From NCBI GenBank assembly GCA_011620245.1, contig WOZN01000239.1, positions 1 to 5,198 on the forward strand: 5,198 nt of DNA. Reading direction: 5' to 3'. The position numbers and the translations under genes are program-made. The DNA comes from Acidovorax sp. (GTDB taxonomy: Bacteria; Pseudomonadota; Gammaproteobacteria; Burkholderiales; Burkholderiaceae_C). The notes under the pieces are model-generated. The model was not told the DNA's origin. It saw nothing but the letters and a program-made list of their open reading frames with translations, and did no database searches. This document shows positions 1 to 5,198 of the stretch, one piece after another. The first letter of the stretch is position 1; every line of letters starts with the position of its first letter.

Positions 1-420
1 TTGCTGGTGCATGCCAGCGCCGACGCCCCCGAGCGCTGGCGCTATGTGGACAACGAAGCGGTGGCGCAGCAATGCCTGGACGCCGCAACCCGGCGCCCCG
101 GCATCCGCCATGTGTTTTGCGGCCATGTGCACCAGCAGACGCTTTACTACCGTGGCACCGGGCGCGGGCTCATGCGCTTTGCGCCCCAGCCGGGCGTGGC
201 GATTCCGGTGCCACCGCGCCGGCAATGGGTGGCCACCATCGGATCGGTGGGCCAGCCGCGCGACGGCGACCCGCGCGCCATGTACGCCCTGCTCGACACC
301 GATGCCTGGCTGCTGCGCTTTGAGCGCGTGCCCTACGACCATGCCACGGCCGCTGCCGCCATCCGCGCCACCGGCGCCATGCCCGATGACTTTGCCCAGC
401 GCCTGGAGCTGGGCCGATGA
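1..420 (+). CDS. Metallophosphoesterase, calcineurin-like family (partial, C-terminal 139 residues)
   Basis: The open frame runs off the left edge, so the TTG at position 1 is not a credible start and the N-terminal metal-binding motifs (DxH, GDxxD, GNHE) must lie upstream. The part seen has VHAS (residues 3-6 of the fragment), whose His fits the fourth conserved metal-site block, and a clear GHVH at residues 41-44 (nt 121-132), the final metal-ligand motif of calcineurin-like phosphoesterases. GSVGQPRDGDPRA (residues 81-93) is typical of the YfcE/MJ0936-like branch (Metallophos_2). Members of the family are cytoplasmic, dimetal phosphodiesterases or phosphatases; the substrate cannot be read from this fragment. 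The TGA stop at 418-420 overlaps the ATG of the kinase gene (ATGA), indicating one transcript and translational coupling, so a role in removing phosphates placed by that kinase is possible but is inference only. Confidence 0.88.
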   Translation: MLVHASADAPERWRYVDNEAVAQQCLDAATRRPGIRHVFCGHVHQQTLYYRGTGRGLMRFAPQPGVAIPVPPRRQWVATIGSVGQPRDGDPRAMYALLDTDAWLLRFERVPYDHATAAAAIRATGAMPDDFAQRLELGR

Positions 421-1853
421 AGCTGCTCGAACCCGGCACCGAAGTCGATGGCTTCACCGTGCTCGAATGCATCCATTCGGGCGCCATGGCCCATGTCTAC
501 CGCGTGGAATACGCCGTGGGCCCACCCAACCCGGGTTTTCCGCTGGCCATGAAAATCCCGCGCATGACGGCGGGCGACGGCGCCGAGAACATCATCAGCT
601 TCGAGGTCGAGCTGCAGATCCTGTCCGTGCTCACCGGCCCGCATGTGCCGCGCTTTGTGGCCGCGGGCGACCTGGAGCGCATCCCCTACCTGGTCATGGA
701 ATATTGCAGCGGCCACACCCTGCAGCATTGGCTGGATGCAGCCGAGCGCCCCGACGTCGCAACCATCGCCCGCCTGGGCGCCGCCATGGGTCGTGCCGCG
801 CACAGCCTGCACCAGCAAAACGTCTGCCACCTCGACCTGAAACCCGGCAATGTGCTGTTCACCCACGACGACCATGCCGTGCTGCTCGACTTTGGCCTGT
901 CCTGCCATGCGCATTACCCCGACCTGCTGGCCGAAGAACTGCGCCGCGCCGTGGGCTCGCCGGCCTGGATCGCCCCCGAGCAGGTGGTGGGCGTGCGTGG
1001 CGACCCGCGCAGCGACATCTTCGCCATTGGCGTCATGCTTTATGAGCTGGCCACCGGCGAATTGCCTTTTGGTGCGCCCACCACACAGGGCGGCCTGCGC
1101 CAGCGCCTGTGGATGACGCCCGCGCCGCCGCGCCAGCACCGCCCCGACCTGCCCGAATGGCTGCAGGAAATCATCCTGCGCTGCCTGGAGCCCGAGGCCG
1201 CGCAGCGCTACCCCTCGGCCGCGCACCTGGCGTTCGACCTGACCTACCCCGACCAGGTGCCCATCACCGAGCGCGGACGGAGCCTGCGCGGGCCGGGGCT
1301 GCGCGCGCATTTCAAGCGCTGGATCAAGGCCGCGGGCATGCACTACCAGCCCAGCCCGCTGCCCACGCGCCAGATCGAAGAGGTGCCCATCGTCATGGTG
1401 GCGGTGCCGCACGACGACGTGACCGACGCCACCATGTACTCGCTGCGCCAGGCCGTGGCCCGCTCGCTGGGCATCCGCCCGGGCGCGCGGCTGGCCTGCG
1501 TCACCGTGATATCGCCCACGGCCAGCAGCAGCACCGACAGCGAGCGCAGCGAAACCGCCCTGCACCGCCAGCACCGCGCGCGGCTCAGGCAATGGGCCGA
1601 ACCGCTCGGTCTGGCCGGCCACAGCGTCAGCTACCATGTGCTCGAATCGGGCGACGTGGCCCACGCGCTGGTGCGCTATGCCGAGGGCAACCAGGTCAGC
1701 ATGATGATTTTGGGCGCCGCCACGCACGGGCTGCAGACCCAGCGCTTCATTGCCACCGTGCCCATGCGCGTGGCGCGCGACGCGCCCTGCACCGTCATCC
1801 TGGTCAAGCAGGCGCTGCCCTTTGCCCAGCTGGCGCGCGAATACAGCGAGTAA
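417..1853 (+). CDS. Hanks-type Ser/Thr protein kinase fused to a C-terminal universal stress protein domain
   Basis: 478 residues. The kinase domain spans about residues 12-275: ATP-binding Lys46 (LAMK), C-helix Glu65, catalytic loop HLDLKPGN (138-145; Asp140, Lys142, Asn145), DFG 158-160, APE 186-188, Asp200 and Arg264. The catalytic set is intact, so activity is expected. Oddities: the HRD Arg is Leu139 (a non-RD kinase), and the glycine-rich loop keeps only its middle Gly (His20, Gly22, Ala25). The activation segment ends GSPAW instead of GTPxY. A second domain at about 323-464 has the UspA pattern: IVMVAVPHDD start, MMILGAATHG strand-loop, and VARDAPCTVILVK end. In it the Gx2Gx9G(S/T) nucleotide motif is degraded to G433, T436, A446, T447. 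There is no membrane segment or extracellular PASTA region, so the protein should be cytoplasmic. The start is supported by GGAG at 405-408, 8 nt before the ATG, and by the ATGA overlap with the phosphoesterase. Kinase-Usp fusions are known in Comamonadaceae-type genomes; the substrates are unknown to me. Confidence 0.93.
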   Translation: MKLLEPGTEVDGFTVLECIHSGAMAHVYRVEYAVGPPNPGFPLAMKIPRMTAGDGAENIISFEVELQILSVLTGPHVPRFVAAGDLERIPYLVMEYCSGHTLQHWLDAAERPDVATIARLGAAMGRAAHSLHQQNVCHLDLKPGNVLFTHDDHAVLLDFGLSCHAHYPDLLAEELRRAVGSPAWIAPEQVVGVRGDPRSDIFAIGVMLYELATGELPFGAPTTQGGLRQRLWMTPAPPRQHRPDLPEWLQEIILRCLEPEAAQRYPSAAHLAFDLTYPDQVPITERGRSLRGPGLRAHFKRWIKAAGMHYQPSPLPTRQIEEVPIVMVAVPHDDVTDATMYSLRQAVARSLGIRPGARLACVTVISPTASSSTDSERSETALHRQHRARLRQWAEPLGLAGHSVSYHVLESGDVAHALVRYAEGNQVSMMILGAATHGLQTQRFIATVPMRVARDAPCTVILVKQALPFAQLAREYSE

Positions 1854-1893
1854 AAACCTGTTCACGATCCAAGCCGCCACACCGCAGCCGGGC

Positions 1894-1899
1894 GACAAT
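1894..1899 (+). promoter_or_regulatory. Possible -10 element for a leaderless srkA transcript
   Basis: GACAAT matches TATAAT at 4 of 6 positions, including the essential A2 and T6. It ends 6 nt before the srkA ATG (1906), so transcription would begin at or very near the start codon. No Shine-Dalgarno precedes that ATG, which fits a leaderless message. No -35 element is at proper spacing; TTCACG (1861-1866) is about 27 bp away and too far. The alternative is readthrough from the kinase gene 52 bp upstream. This is a weak call. Confidence 0.3.
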
Positions 1900-1905
1900 G
1901 GCCCG

Positions 1906-2946
1906 ATGAACATTCCCCCCGAAACGCCTGGCCTGCACCCTTTTTCCACCCTGACGCCCGACCGGGTGCTCGACGCACTGGCCAGCGTGGGCCTGTATGG
2001 CGATGGCCGGCTGATGGCGCTCTCGTCCTACGAAAACCGCGTGTACCAGGTGACGCTGGAAGACGGCGAGCGCGTGGTCGCCAAGTTCTACCGGCCCGGC
2101 CGCTGGAGCGAGGCGCAGATTCTCGAAGAGCATGCCTTTGCCGCCGATCTGATGGCAGCCGAGGTGCCCGCCGTAGGCCCGCTGGTACTGGCGGGGCGCA
2201 CGCTGCACCTGTTTGGCGGCTTCGCGTTCTCGGTCAGCCCCTGGCGGGGCGGGCGCCAGCCCGAGCTGGATGACTTCGAAGTGCTCGAATGGATCGGCCG
2301 CTTCCTGGCGCGCATCCACACCGTGGGGGCGGCGCGGCCGTTCGTGCACCGCCCGCCGCTGGACCTGCACAGCTTTGGCTCGGAGCCGCACGACTGGCTG
2401 CTGGCCCACGAGCTGATCCCGCTGGATGTGCGGTCGGCGTGGCGCACTGCCTGCGAACAGGCGCTCTCGCTGATCGGCGGCCACACCCACCTGGCACACG
2501 GCCCCGACCGCCTGCACCTGAAAGACGCCACCATGCTGCGCCTGCATGGCGACTGCCACCCCGGCAACATCCTGTGGACGCCACTGGATGAATGGGGGCG
2601 CGGCGGCCCGCATTTTGTCGATCTGGACGACGCGCGCATGGGCCCGACGGTGCAGGATTTGTGGATGCTGCTGTCCGGCGACCGGCGCCAGCGCACGCAC
2701 CAGCTCAGCGCACTGCTCGACGGCTACGAACAGTTCCGCCCCTTCGACCGGCGCGAGCTGGCGCTCATCGAGCCGCTGCGCACGCTGCGCCTGATCCACT
2801 ACAGCGCCTGGCTGGCGCGGCGCTGGCAAGACCCGATCTTCCCCATCAACTTCCCCTGGTTTGGCAGCAGCGACTACTGGCGCGGCCAGGTGGACATGCT
2901 GCACGAGCAGATCGAGGCGATGCAGGAAGAGCCGCTGGTAGCGTGA
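1906..2946 (+). CDS. srkA: Stress response kinase A (YihE/SrkA family protein kinase)
   Basis: 346 residues; E. coli SrkA has 328. SrkA is a cytoplasmic Ser/Thr protein kinase with the aminoglycoside phosphotransferase/choline kinase (APH) fold. In E. coli it counters the MazEF death pathway and protects against oxidative and envelope stress. Family blocks seen: TLTPDRVLDAL (15-25), SYENRVYQ (41-48), VVAKFYRPGRW with ATP-site Lys60 (57-67), ILEEHAFA (72-79), GGRQ (115-118), RLHGDCHPGNILW (212-224; catalytic Asp216, Asn221), FVDLDDAR (237-244; metal-binding Asp239), GPTVQDLWMLLSGD (246-259) and the C-terminal RRWQDPIFPINFPWF (305-319). The start at 1906 matches the known N terminus. An in-frame ATG at 1750 is rejected because it adds 52 residues unlike the family and overlaps the kinase gene by 104 nt. 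In enterobacteria srkA precedes dsbA; here it faces htpG instead. No Shine-Dalgarno is visible. Confidence 0.96.
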   Translation: MNIPPETPGLHPFSTLTPDRVLDALASVGLYGDGRLMALSSYENRVYQVTLEDGERVVAKFYRPGRWSEAQILEEHAFAADLMAAEVPAVGPLVLAGRTLHLFGGFAFSVSPWRGGRQPELDDFEVLEWIGRFLARIHTVGAARPFVHRPPLDLHSFGSEPHDWLLAHELIPLDVRSAWRTACEQALSLIGGHTHLAHGPDRLHLKDATMLRLHGDCHPGNILWTPLDEWGRGGPHFVDLDDARMGPTVQDLWMLLSGDRRQRTHQLSALLDGYEQFRPFDRRELALIEPLRTLRLIHYSAWLARRWQDPIFPINFPWFGSSDYWRGQVDMLHEQIEAMQEEPLVA

Positions 2947-2947
2947 A

Positions 2948-2975
2948 GCGGCCAGGGCGCGCAATGGCTGGCCGC
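2948..2975. repeat. Inverted repeat directly after srkA (8-bp perfect stem)
   Basis: GCGGCCAG (2948-2955) and CTGGCCGC (2968-2975) are perfect reverse complements around a 12-nt loop, beginning two bases after the srkA stop. It can form in RNA from either strand. No U-tract follows (next bases GGTTCC), so it is not a canonical intrinsic terminator. It may protect the srkA mRNA 3' end or help end transcription between the convergent genes. Confidence 0.5.
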
Positions 2976-3000
2976 GGTTCCTGGGCCAGGCCCGGAAACC
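2976..3000 (+). terminator. GC-rich hairpin, possible srkA transcription end without U-tract
   Basis: GGTT (2976-2979) pairs with AACC (2997-3000). After one mismatch, CTGGG (2981-2985) pairs with CCCGG (2991-2995), including one G-U pair, around a 5-nt loop CCAGG. The G-U pair makes it slightly stronger in RNA read rightward, so it suits srkA better than htpG. No run of U follows, so a terminator role is only a guess from its place between convergent genes. Confidence 0.3.
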
Positions 3001-3029
3001 ACGCGCCTGATGCCGCGCTTATCGCGTGG
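2999..3029 (-). repeat. Inverted repeat just downstream of the htpG stop
   Basis: CCACGCG (2999-3005) and CGCGTGG (3023-3029) form a perfect 7-bp stem around a 17-nt loop, ending 5 bases from the htpG stop codon (3035-3037). Read leftward, the stem is followed by TTTCC, a poor U-tract. It shares bases 2999-3000 with the neighbouring hairpin, so the two cannot both be fully formed on one RNA. It may act as a weak htpG terminator. Confidence 0.35.
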
Positions 3030-3034
3030 CTGGC

Positions 3035-4987
3035 TCAGGCCAGCAAGGCATTCACCCGCTTGACGTAGGCGGCGGGGTCTTCCGGCAACCCCCCTTCGGC
3101 CAGCAGGGCCTGGTCGAACAGGATATGCGCCAGGTCATGGAAATGCATGCTGCCGTCGAGTTTCTTGACCAGCGGGTGCTCAGGGTTCACTTCCAGCACG
3201 GGCTTGGTATCGGGGGCCTTCTGGCCGGCCTGCTTGAGCAGGCGCGCGAGCTGCGTGCTCATGCCACCGTCCTGCACCACCAGGCAGGCGGGCGAATCGA
3301 CCAGGCGCGTGCTCACGCGCACGTCTTCGGCCTTGTCCTTCAGGGCCTCTTTGAGCTTGGCCAGCACGGGCTTGAAGGCTTCGGCGGCTTCATCAAAGGC
3401 CTTCTTCTCGGCCTCGTCCTGCAGCTTGCCCAAGTCCACGGAGCCCTTGGCCACGGACTGCAGCGGCGTGCCATCGAACTCGTGCAGGTAGTTCAGCGCC
3501 CATTCATCCACGCGGTCGGTCATGAACAGCACCTCGATGCCCTTCTTCTTGAAAACCTCGAGCTGCGGGCTGTTCTTGGCGGCGGCCAGCGTGTCGGCGG
3601 TGATGTAGTAGATGGCCTCCTGCCCCTCCTTCATGCGTGCCTTGTAGTCCTGGAAGGACACGCTCACGCTGTCGGTGGTGGTGGAGGCAAAGCGCAGCAG
3701 CTTGGCGATGCGCTCGCGGTTGGCGAAATCCTCGCCCAGGCCCTCCTTGAGCACCGCGCCGAACTCGGCATAGAACTGGGTGTATTTGCCTTCCTTGGCC
3801 TTGTCCTCGGCACTGACCACGTCCTGCACGCCTTCGGCGCCTTCCGCGGGGGCATCATGCTTGTCATGCCTGGCCAGGTCCTCGAGCATGGACAGCACGC
3901 GCTTGACCGAGCCATCGCGGATCAGACGCACGTCGCGGCTTTCCTGCAGCAGCTCGCGGCTCATGTTCAGCGGCAGGTCGGCCGAGTCGATCACGCCCTT
4001 CACAAAGCGCAGGTAGCTGGGCATCAGCGCATCGGCGTCGTCCATGATGAACACGCGCTTGACGTACAGCCTCACGCCCGCCTTCTTGTCGCGGTTCCAC
4101 AGGTCGAACGGCGCCTTGGCGGGAATGTAGAGCAGTTGTATGTACTCGGTGTTGCCTTCGACGCGGTTGTGGCTCCAGGCGAGCGGGTTCTCGAAGTCGT
4201 GGCTGATGGACTTGTAGAACTCCTGGTATTGCTCGTCGGTGATGTCCTTCTTGGGCCGGGTCCACAGGGCGCTGGCCTTGTTGACGGTCTCCCACTCGCC
4301 GGTCTTGACCATCTGGCCCGGCTCGCCCTCCTTCTCGCCCTCCTTCCACTCCTCCTTCTCCATGAGGATGGGCAGGCTGATGTGGTCGGAATATTTGCTG
4401 ATGACCTGCTTGAGCTTCCAGGCGTTGAGGTATTCCTCGGCGTCTTCGCGCAGGTGCAGGATGACGCTGGTGCCGCGCGCGGCGCGGGTGATGGTTTCGA
4501 CCTCGAAGTCGCCTGAACCGCTGCTCACCCAGCGCACGCCTTCCTCGGCCTTGAGGCCCGCGCGGCGCGATTCCACGGTGATCTTGTCGGCCACGATGAA
4601 GCCCGAGTAAAAGCCCACGCCGAACTGGCCGATGAGCTGGGCGTCCTGTTTCTGGTCGCCCGAGAGCTTGCCCACGAAGTCCTTGGTGCCGCTCTTGGCG
4701 ATGGTGCCCAAGTGGTCGATGGCCTCCTGCGCACTCATGCCGATGCCGTTGTCGGTGATGGTGAGCGTTTTGGCCGCCTCGTCAAAGCTCACGCGCACTT
4801 CCAGGTTGGGGGCGTCCTCGTACAGCGCGTTGTTGTTCAGCGCCTCGAAGCGCAGCTTGTCGCAGGCGTCCGAAGCATTGGAGATCAGTTCGCGCAGGAA
4901 GATTTCCCGGTTGGAATAAAGCGAATGGGTGACCAGATGCAGCAGCTGGGCAACTTCGGCCTGAAACGACAGGGTTTGTTTGCTCAT
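3035..4987 (-). CDS. htpG: Molecular chaperone HtpG (bacterial Hsp90)
   Basis: 650 residues; E. coli HtpG has 624. It is a cytosolic homodimeric, ATP-driven chaperone that remodels client proteins with DnaK. The GHKL ATPase domain spans about residues 1-205: [14 protein letters not shown] (28-41; catalytic Glu33, Asn37), DNGIGM (79-84; Asp79 contacts adenine), GTIAKSGT (94-101) and GQFGVGFYS (120-128). The middle domain is about 235-500, with [10 protein letters not shown] (341-350) carrying the catalytic-loop Arg344. The C-terminal dimerisation domain is about 510-650, without the eukaryotic MEEVD tail, as expected. Two segments are longer than in E. coli: an E/K-rich linker at 210-225 and an insert near 376-399. 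The start [11 protein letters not shown] is the family N terminus; an in-frame ATG at 5059 would add 24 atypical residues and has poor ribosome-site spacing. The ribosome site is weak: GAGA 10 nt before the ATG, followed by A6. Expression is probably heat-induced from the sigma-32 promoter at 5167-5193. The gene is convergent with srkA. Confidence 0.98.
   Translation of the reverse strand: MSKQTLSFQAEVAQLLHLVTHSLYSNREIFLRELISNASDACDKLRFEALNNNALYEDAPNLEVRVSFDEAAKTLTITDNGIGMSAQEAIDHLGTIAKSGTKDFVGKLSGDQKQDAQLIGQFGVGFYSGFIVADKITVESRRAGLKAEEGVRWVSSGSGDFEVETITRAARGTSVILHLREDAEEYLNAWKLKQVISKYSDHISLPILMEKEEWKEGEKEGEPGQMVKTGEWETVNKASALWTRPKKDITDEQYQEFYKSISHDFENPLAWSHNRVEGNTEYIQLLYIPAKAPFDLWNRDKKAGVRLYVKRVFIMDDADALMPSYLRFVKGVIDSADLPLNMSRELLQESRDVRLIRDGSVKRVLSMLEDLARHDKHDAPAEGAEGVQDVVSAEDKAKEGKYTQFYAEFGAVLKEGLGEDFANRERIAKLLRFASTTTDSVSVSFQDYKARMKEGQEAIYYITADTLAAAKNSPQLEVFKKKGIEVLFMTDRVDEWALNYLHEFDGTPLQSVAKGSVDLGKLQDEAEKKAFDEAAEAFKPVLAKLKEALKDKAEDVRVSTRLVDSPACLVVQDGGMSTQLARLLKQAGQKAPDTKPVLEVNPEHPLVKKLDGSMHFHDLAHILFDQALLAEGGLPEDPAAYVKRVNALLA
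4322..4345 (-). repeat. 12-bp perfect tandem repeat inside htpG
   Basis: Read on the coding strand, AAGGAGGGCGAG occurs twice head to tail and encodes KEGE-KEGE (residues 215-222) in the charged linker between the ATPase and middle domains of HtpG. The identity holds at all 12 bases, including third positions, which suggests a recent in-frame duplication. The surrounding coding strand is strongly purine-rich. Confidence 0.85.
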
Positions 4988-5069
4988 GGTGATTTTTTCT
5001 CGCGTTGGAATCAATGAAATAGGAGGATTTACGCAGATAAGGATGCCATAACGGCACATGCCTTTGTGG

Positions 5070-5084
5070 CAGGCGGCTTGCCTG
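5070..5084 (-). repeat. Small inverted repeat in htpG leader
   Basis: CAGGC (5070-5074) and GCCTG (5080-5084) form a perfect 5-bp stem with a 5-nt loop. The hairpin sits in the middle of the predicted leader. No U-tract follows on either strand. Confidence 0.4.
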
Positions 5085-5142
5085 GGCCTGTTTTGCGCAA
5101 GTCATGTGAAATATGCGCGGCAGGGCAAAAGCGCAGCGCAGA

Positions 5143-5160
5143 CCTGCCGACAACGGCAGG
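5143..5160 (-). repeat. Perfect 7-bp hairpin at predicted 5' end of htpG mRNA
   Basis: CCTGCCG (5143-5149) and CGGCAGG (5154-5160) are perfect reverse complements around a 4-nt loop. The hairpin starts where the sigma-32 promoter predicts +1, so the message would begin with a stable stem-loop. No U-tract follows on either strand, which argues against a terminator. It could stabilise the mRNA 5' end or be a repressor operator placed over the start site. It does not resemble the CIRCE operator (TTAGCACTC inverted repeat). Confidence 0.6.
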
Positions 5161-5166
5161 CCGAAC

Positions 5167-5193
5167 TTATGGGCAGGTGGTGAAGGTTTCAAG
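5167..5193 (-). promoter_or_regulatory. Sigma-32 (RpoH) heat-shock promoter for htpG
   Basis: On the minus strand, CTTGAAA (5193-5187) equals the sigma-32 -35 consensus. After 12 bp it is followed by GCCCATAA (5174-5167), matching the -10 consensus CCCCATnT at 5 of 7 defined positions. The 12-bp gap equals that of the E. coli groE promoter as I recall it. Position and orientation upstream of htpG, a classic sigma-32 regulon member, support the call. The predicted start is near 5160. The promoter touches the right window edge, so any upstream element is not visible. Confidence 0.75.
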
Positions 5194-5198
5194 CCCCC

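Larger units (their letters stand above)
4988..5160 (-). other. htpG 5' leader region (about 170 nt, non-coding)
   Basis: If transcription starts about 7 nt beyond the sigma-32 -10 element, the htpG mRNA carries a leader of roughly 170 nt. Its distal half is GC-rich with several inverted repeats, while the half next to the gene is A/U-rich and looks unstructured. It contains a UCCUCC stretch (5026-5021 on the minus strand) and ends in GAGA-A6-UCACC before the ATG. I found no convincing small gene; a minus-strand frame crossing it enters htpG out of frame and has no recognisable features. An RNA thermometer is possible, but no clear ROSE or FourU motif is visible. Confidence 0.55.

Noticed and set aside
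1750..1905. Upstream in-frame start for SrkA
   Set aside because: It would overlap the kinase gene by 104 nt and add residues unlike the SrkA family.
333..1949. 538-residue minus-strand open frame opposite the kinase-Usp gene
   Set aside because: Very GC-rich DNA with few stops in the opposite frame; the product is His/Gly/Ala/Arg-rich low-complexity with no domain, while the plus strand encodes an intact kinase.
460..2291. Identical 11-mer GTGCTCGAATG at 460 and 2281
   Set aside because: Both encode Val-Leu-Glu with preferred codons; coincidence of codon bias and not a repeat element.
1804..2964. 386-residue minus-strand open frame opposite srkA
   Set aside because: Shadow of the srkA codon pattern; no recognisable motifs, and srkA itself is unmistakable.
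3340..3560. CTTGAAGG and CTTGAAAA on the plus strand, resembling sigma-32 -35 boxes
   Set aside because: They lie inside htpG in antisense orientation, reflect coding-strand Lys/Phe codons, and have no CCCCAT-like -10 at proper spacing.
3026..4516. 496-residue plus-strand open frame antisense to htpG
   Set aside because: Composition mirrors htpG codons (Leu/Val/Gly/His-rich); no start context or motif, and htpG is certain.
5021..5051. Strong AGGAGG on the plus strand followed by ATG-CCA-TAA
   Set aside because: The frame is two codons long, antisense to the htpG leader, and the spacing to the ATG is long; most likely chance.
4988..5059. N-terminal extension of HtpG from the ATG at 5059
   Set aside because: The extra 24 residues are unlike any HtpG N terminus, and the ribosome site spacing is poor. 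[11 protein letters not shown] at 4987 is the family start.
4782..5192. Minus-strand 136-codon frame (or shorter from the ATG at 5105) overlapping the htpG start out of frame
   Set aside because: No ribosome site or recognisable protein features; its second half is simply a shifted frame of htpG. A regulatory upstream ORF is possible but unsupported.

Overview
This is a compact, GC-rich window with strong G/C preference at third codon positions. It looks like the chromosome of a betaproteobacterium, most likely Comamonadaceae (Acidovorax/Diaphorobacter/Alicycliphilus-like). That placement is an inference from recalled HtpG and SrkA protein sequences and was not tested by a search. I see no insertion sequence, phage gene, CRISPR array, tRNA or rRNA. 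Almost all of the window is protein-coding.

Layout. Three genes run rightward. (1) Positions 1-420 hold the C-terminal part of a calcineurin-like metallophosphoesterase, cut by the window edge. (2) A Hanks-type Ser/Thr protein kinase fused to a C-terminal universal-stress-protein (UspA-like) domain occupies 417-1853; its ATG overlaps the phosphoesterase stop in an ATGA junction. (3) srkA (yihE), stress response kinase A, occupies 1906-2946, after a 52-bp gap with no Shine-Dalgarno but with a possible -10 element that would give a leaderless mRNA. An 88-bp convergent gap (2947-3034) holds three consecutive inverted repeats. Leftward, htpG (the bacterial Hsp90) occupies 4987-3035. Upstream of it lie a leader of about 170 nt and, at the right edge, a good match to a sigma-32 heat-shock promoter (CTTGAAA, 12-bp gap, GCCCATAA) followed directly by a perfect 7-bp hairpin at the predicted mRNA 5' end.

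Functional theme. All four genes fit stress response and protein phosphorylation. A phosphoesterase and a kinase/stress-protein fusion are probably made together, SrkA is a second kinase of unrelated fold, and HtpG is a heat-inducible ATP-dependent chaperone. No gene here belongs to an unknown family. The points most worth following are the kinase-Usp fusion with its altered nucleotide-binding motifs and its coupling to a phosphoesterase, the structured htpG leader behind a sigma-32 promoter, and the unusual start region of srkA.
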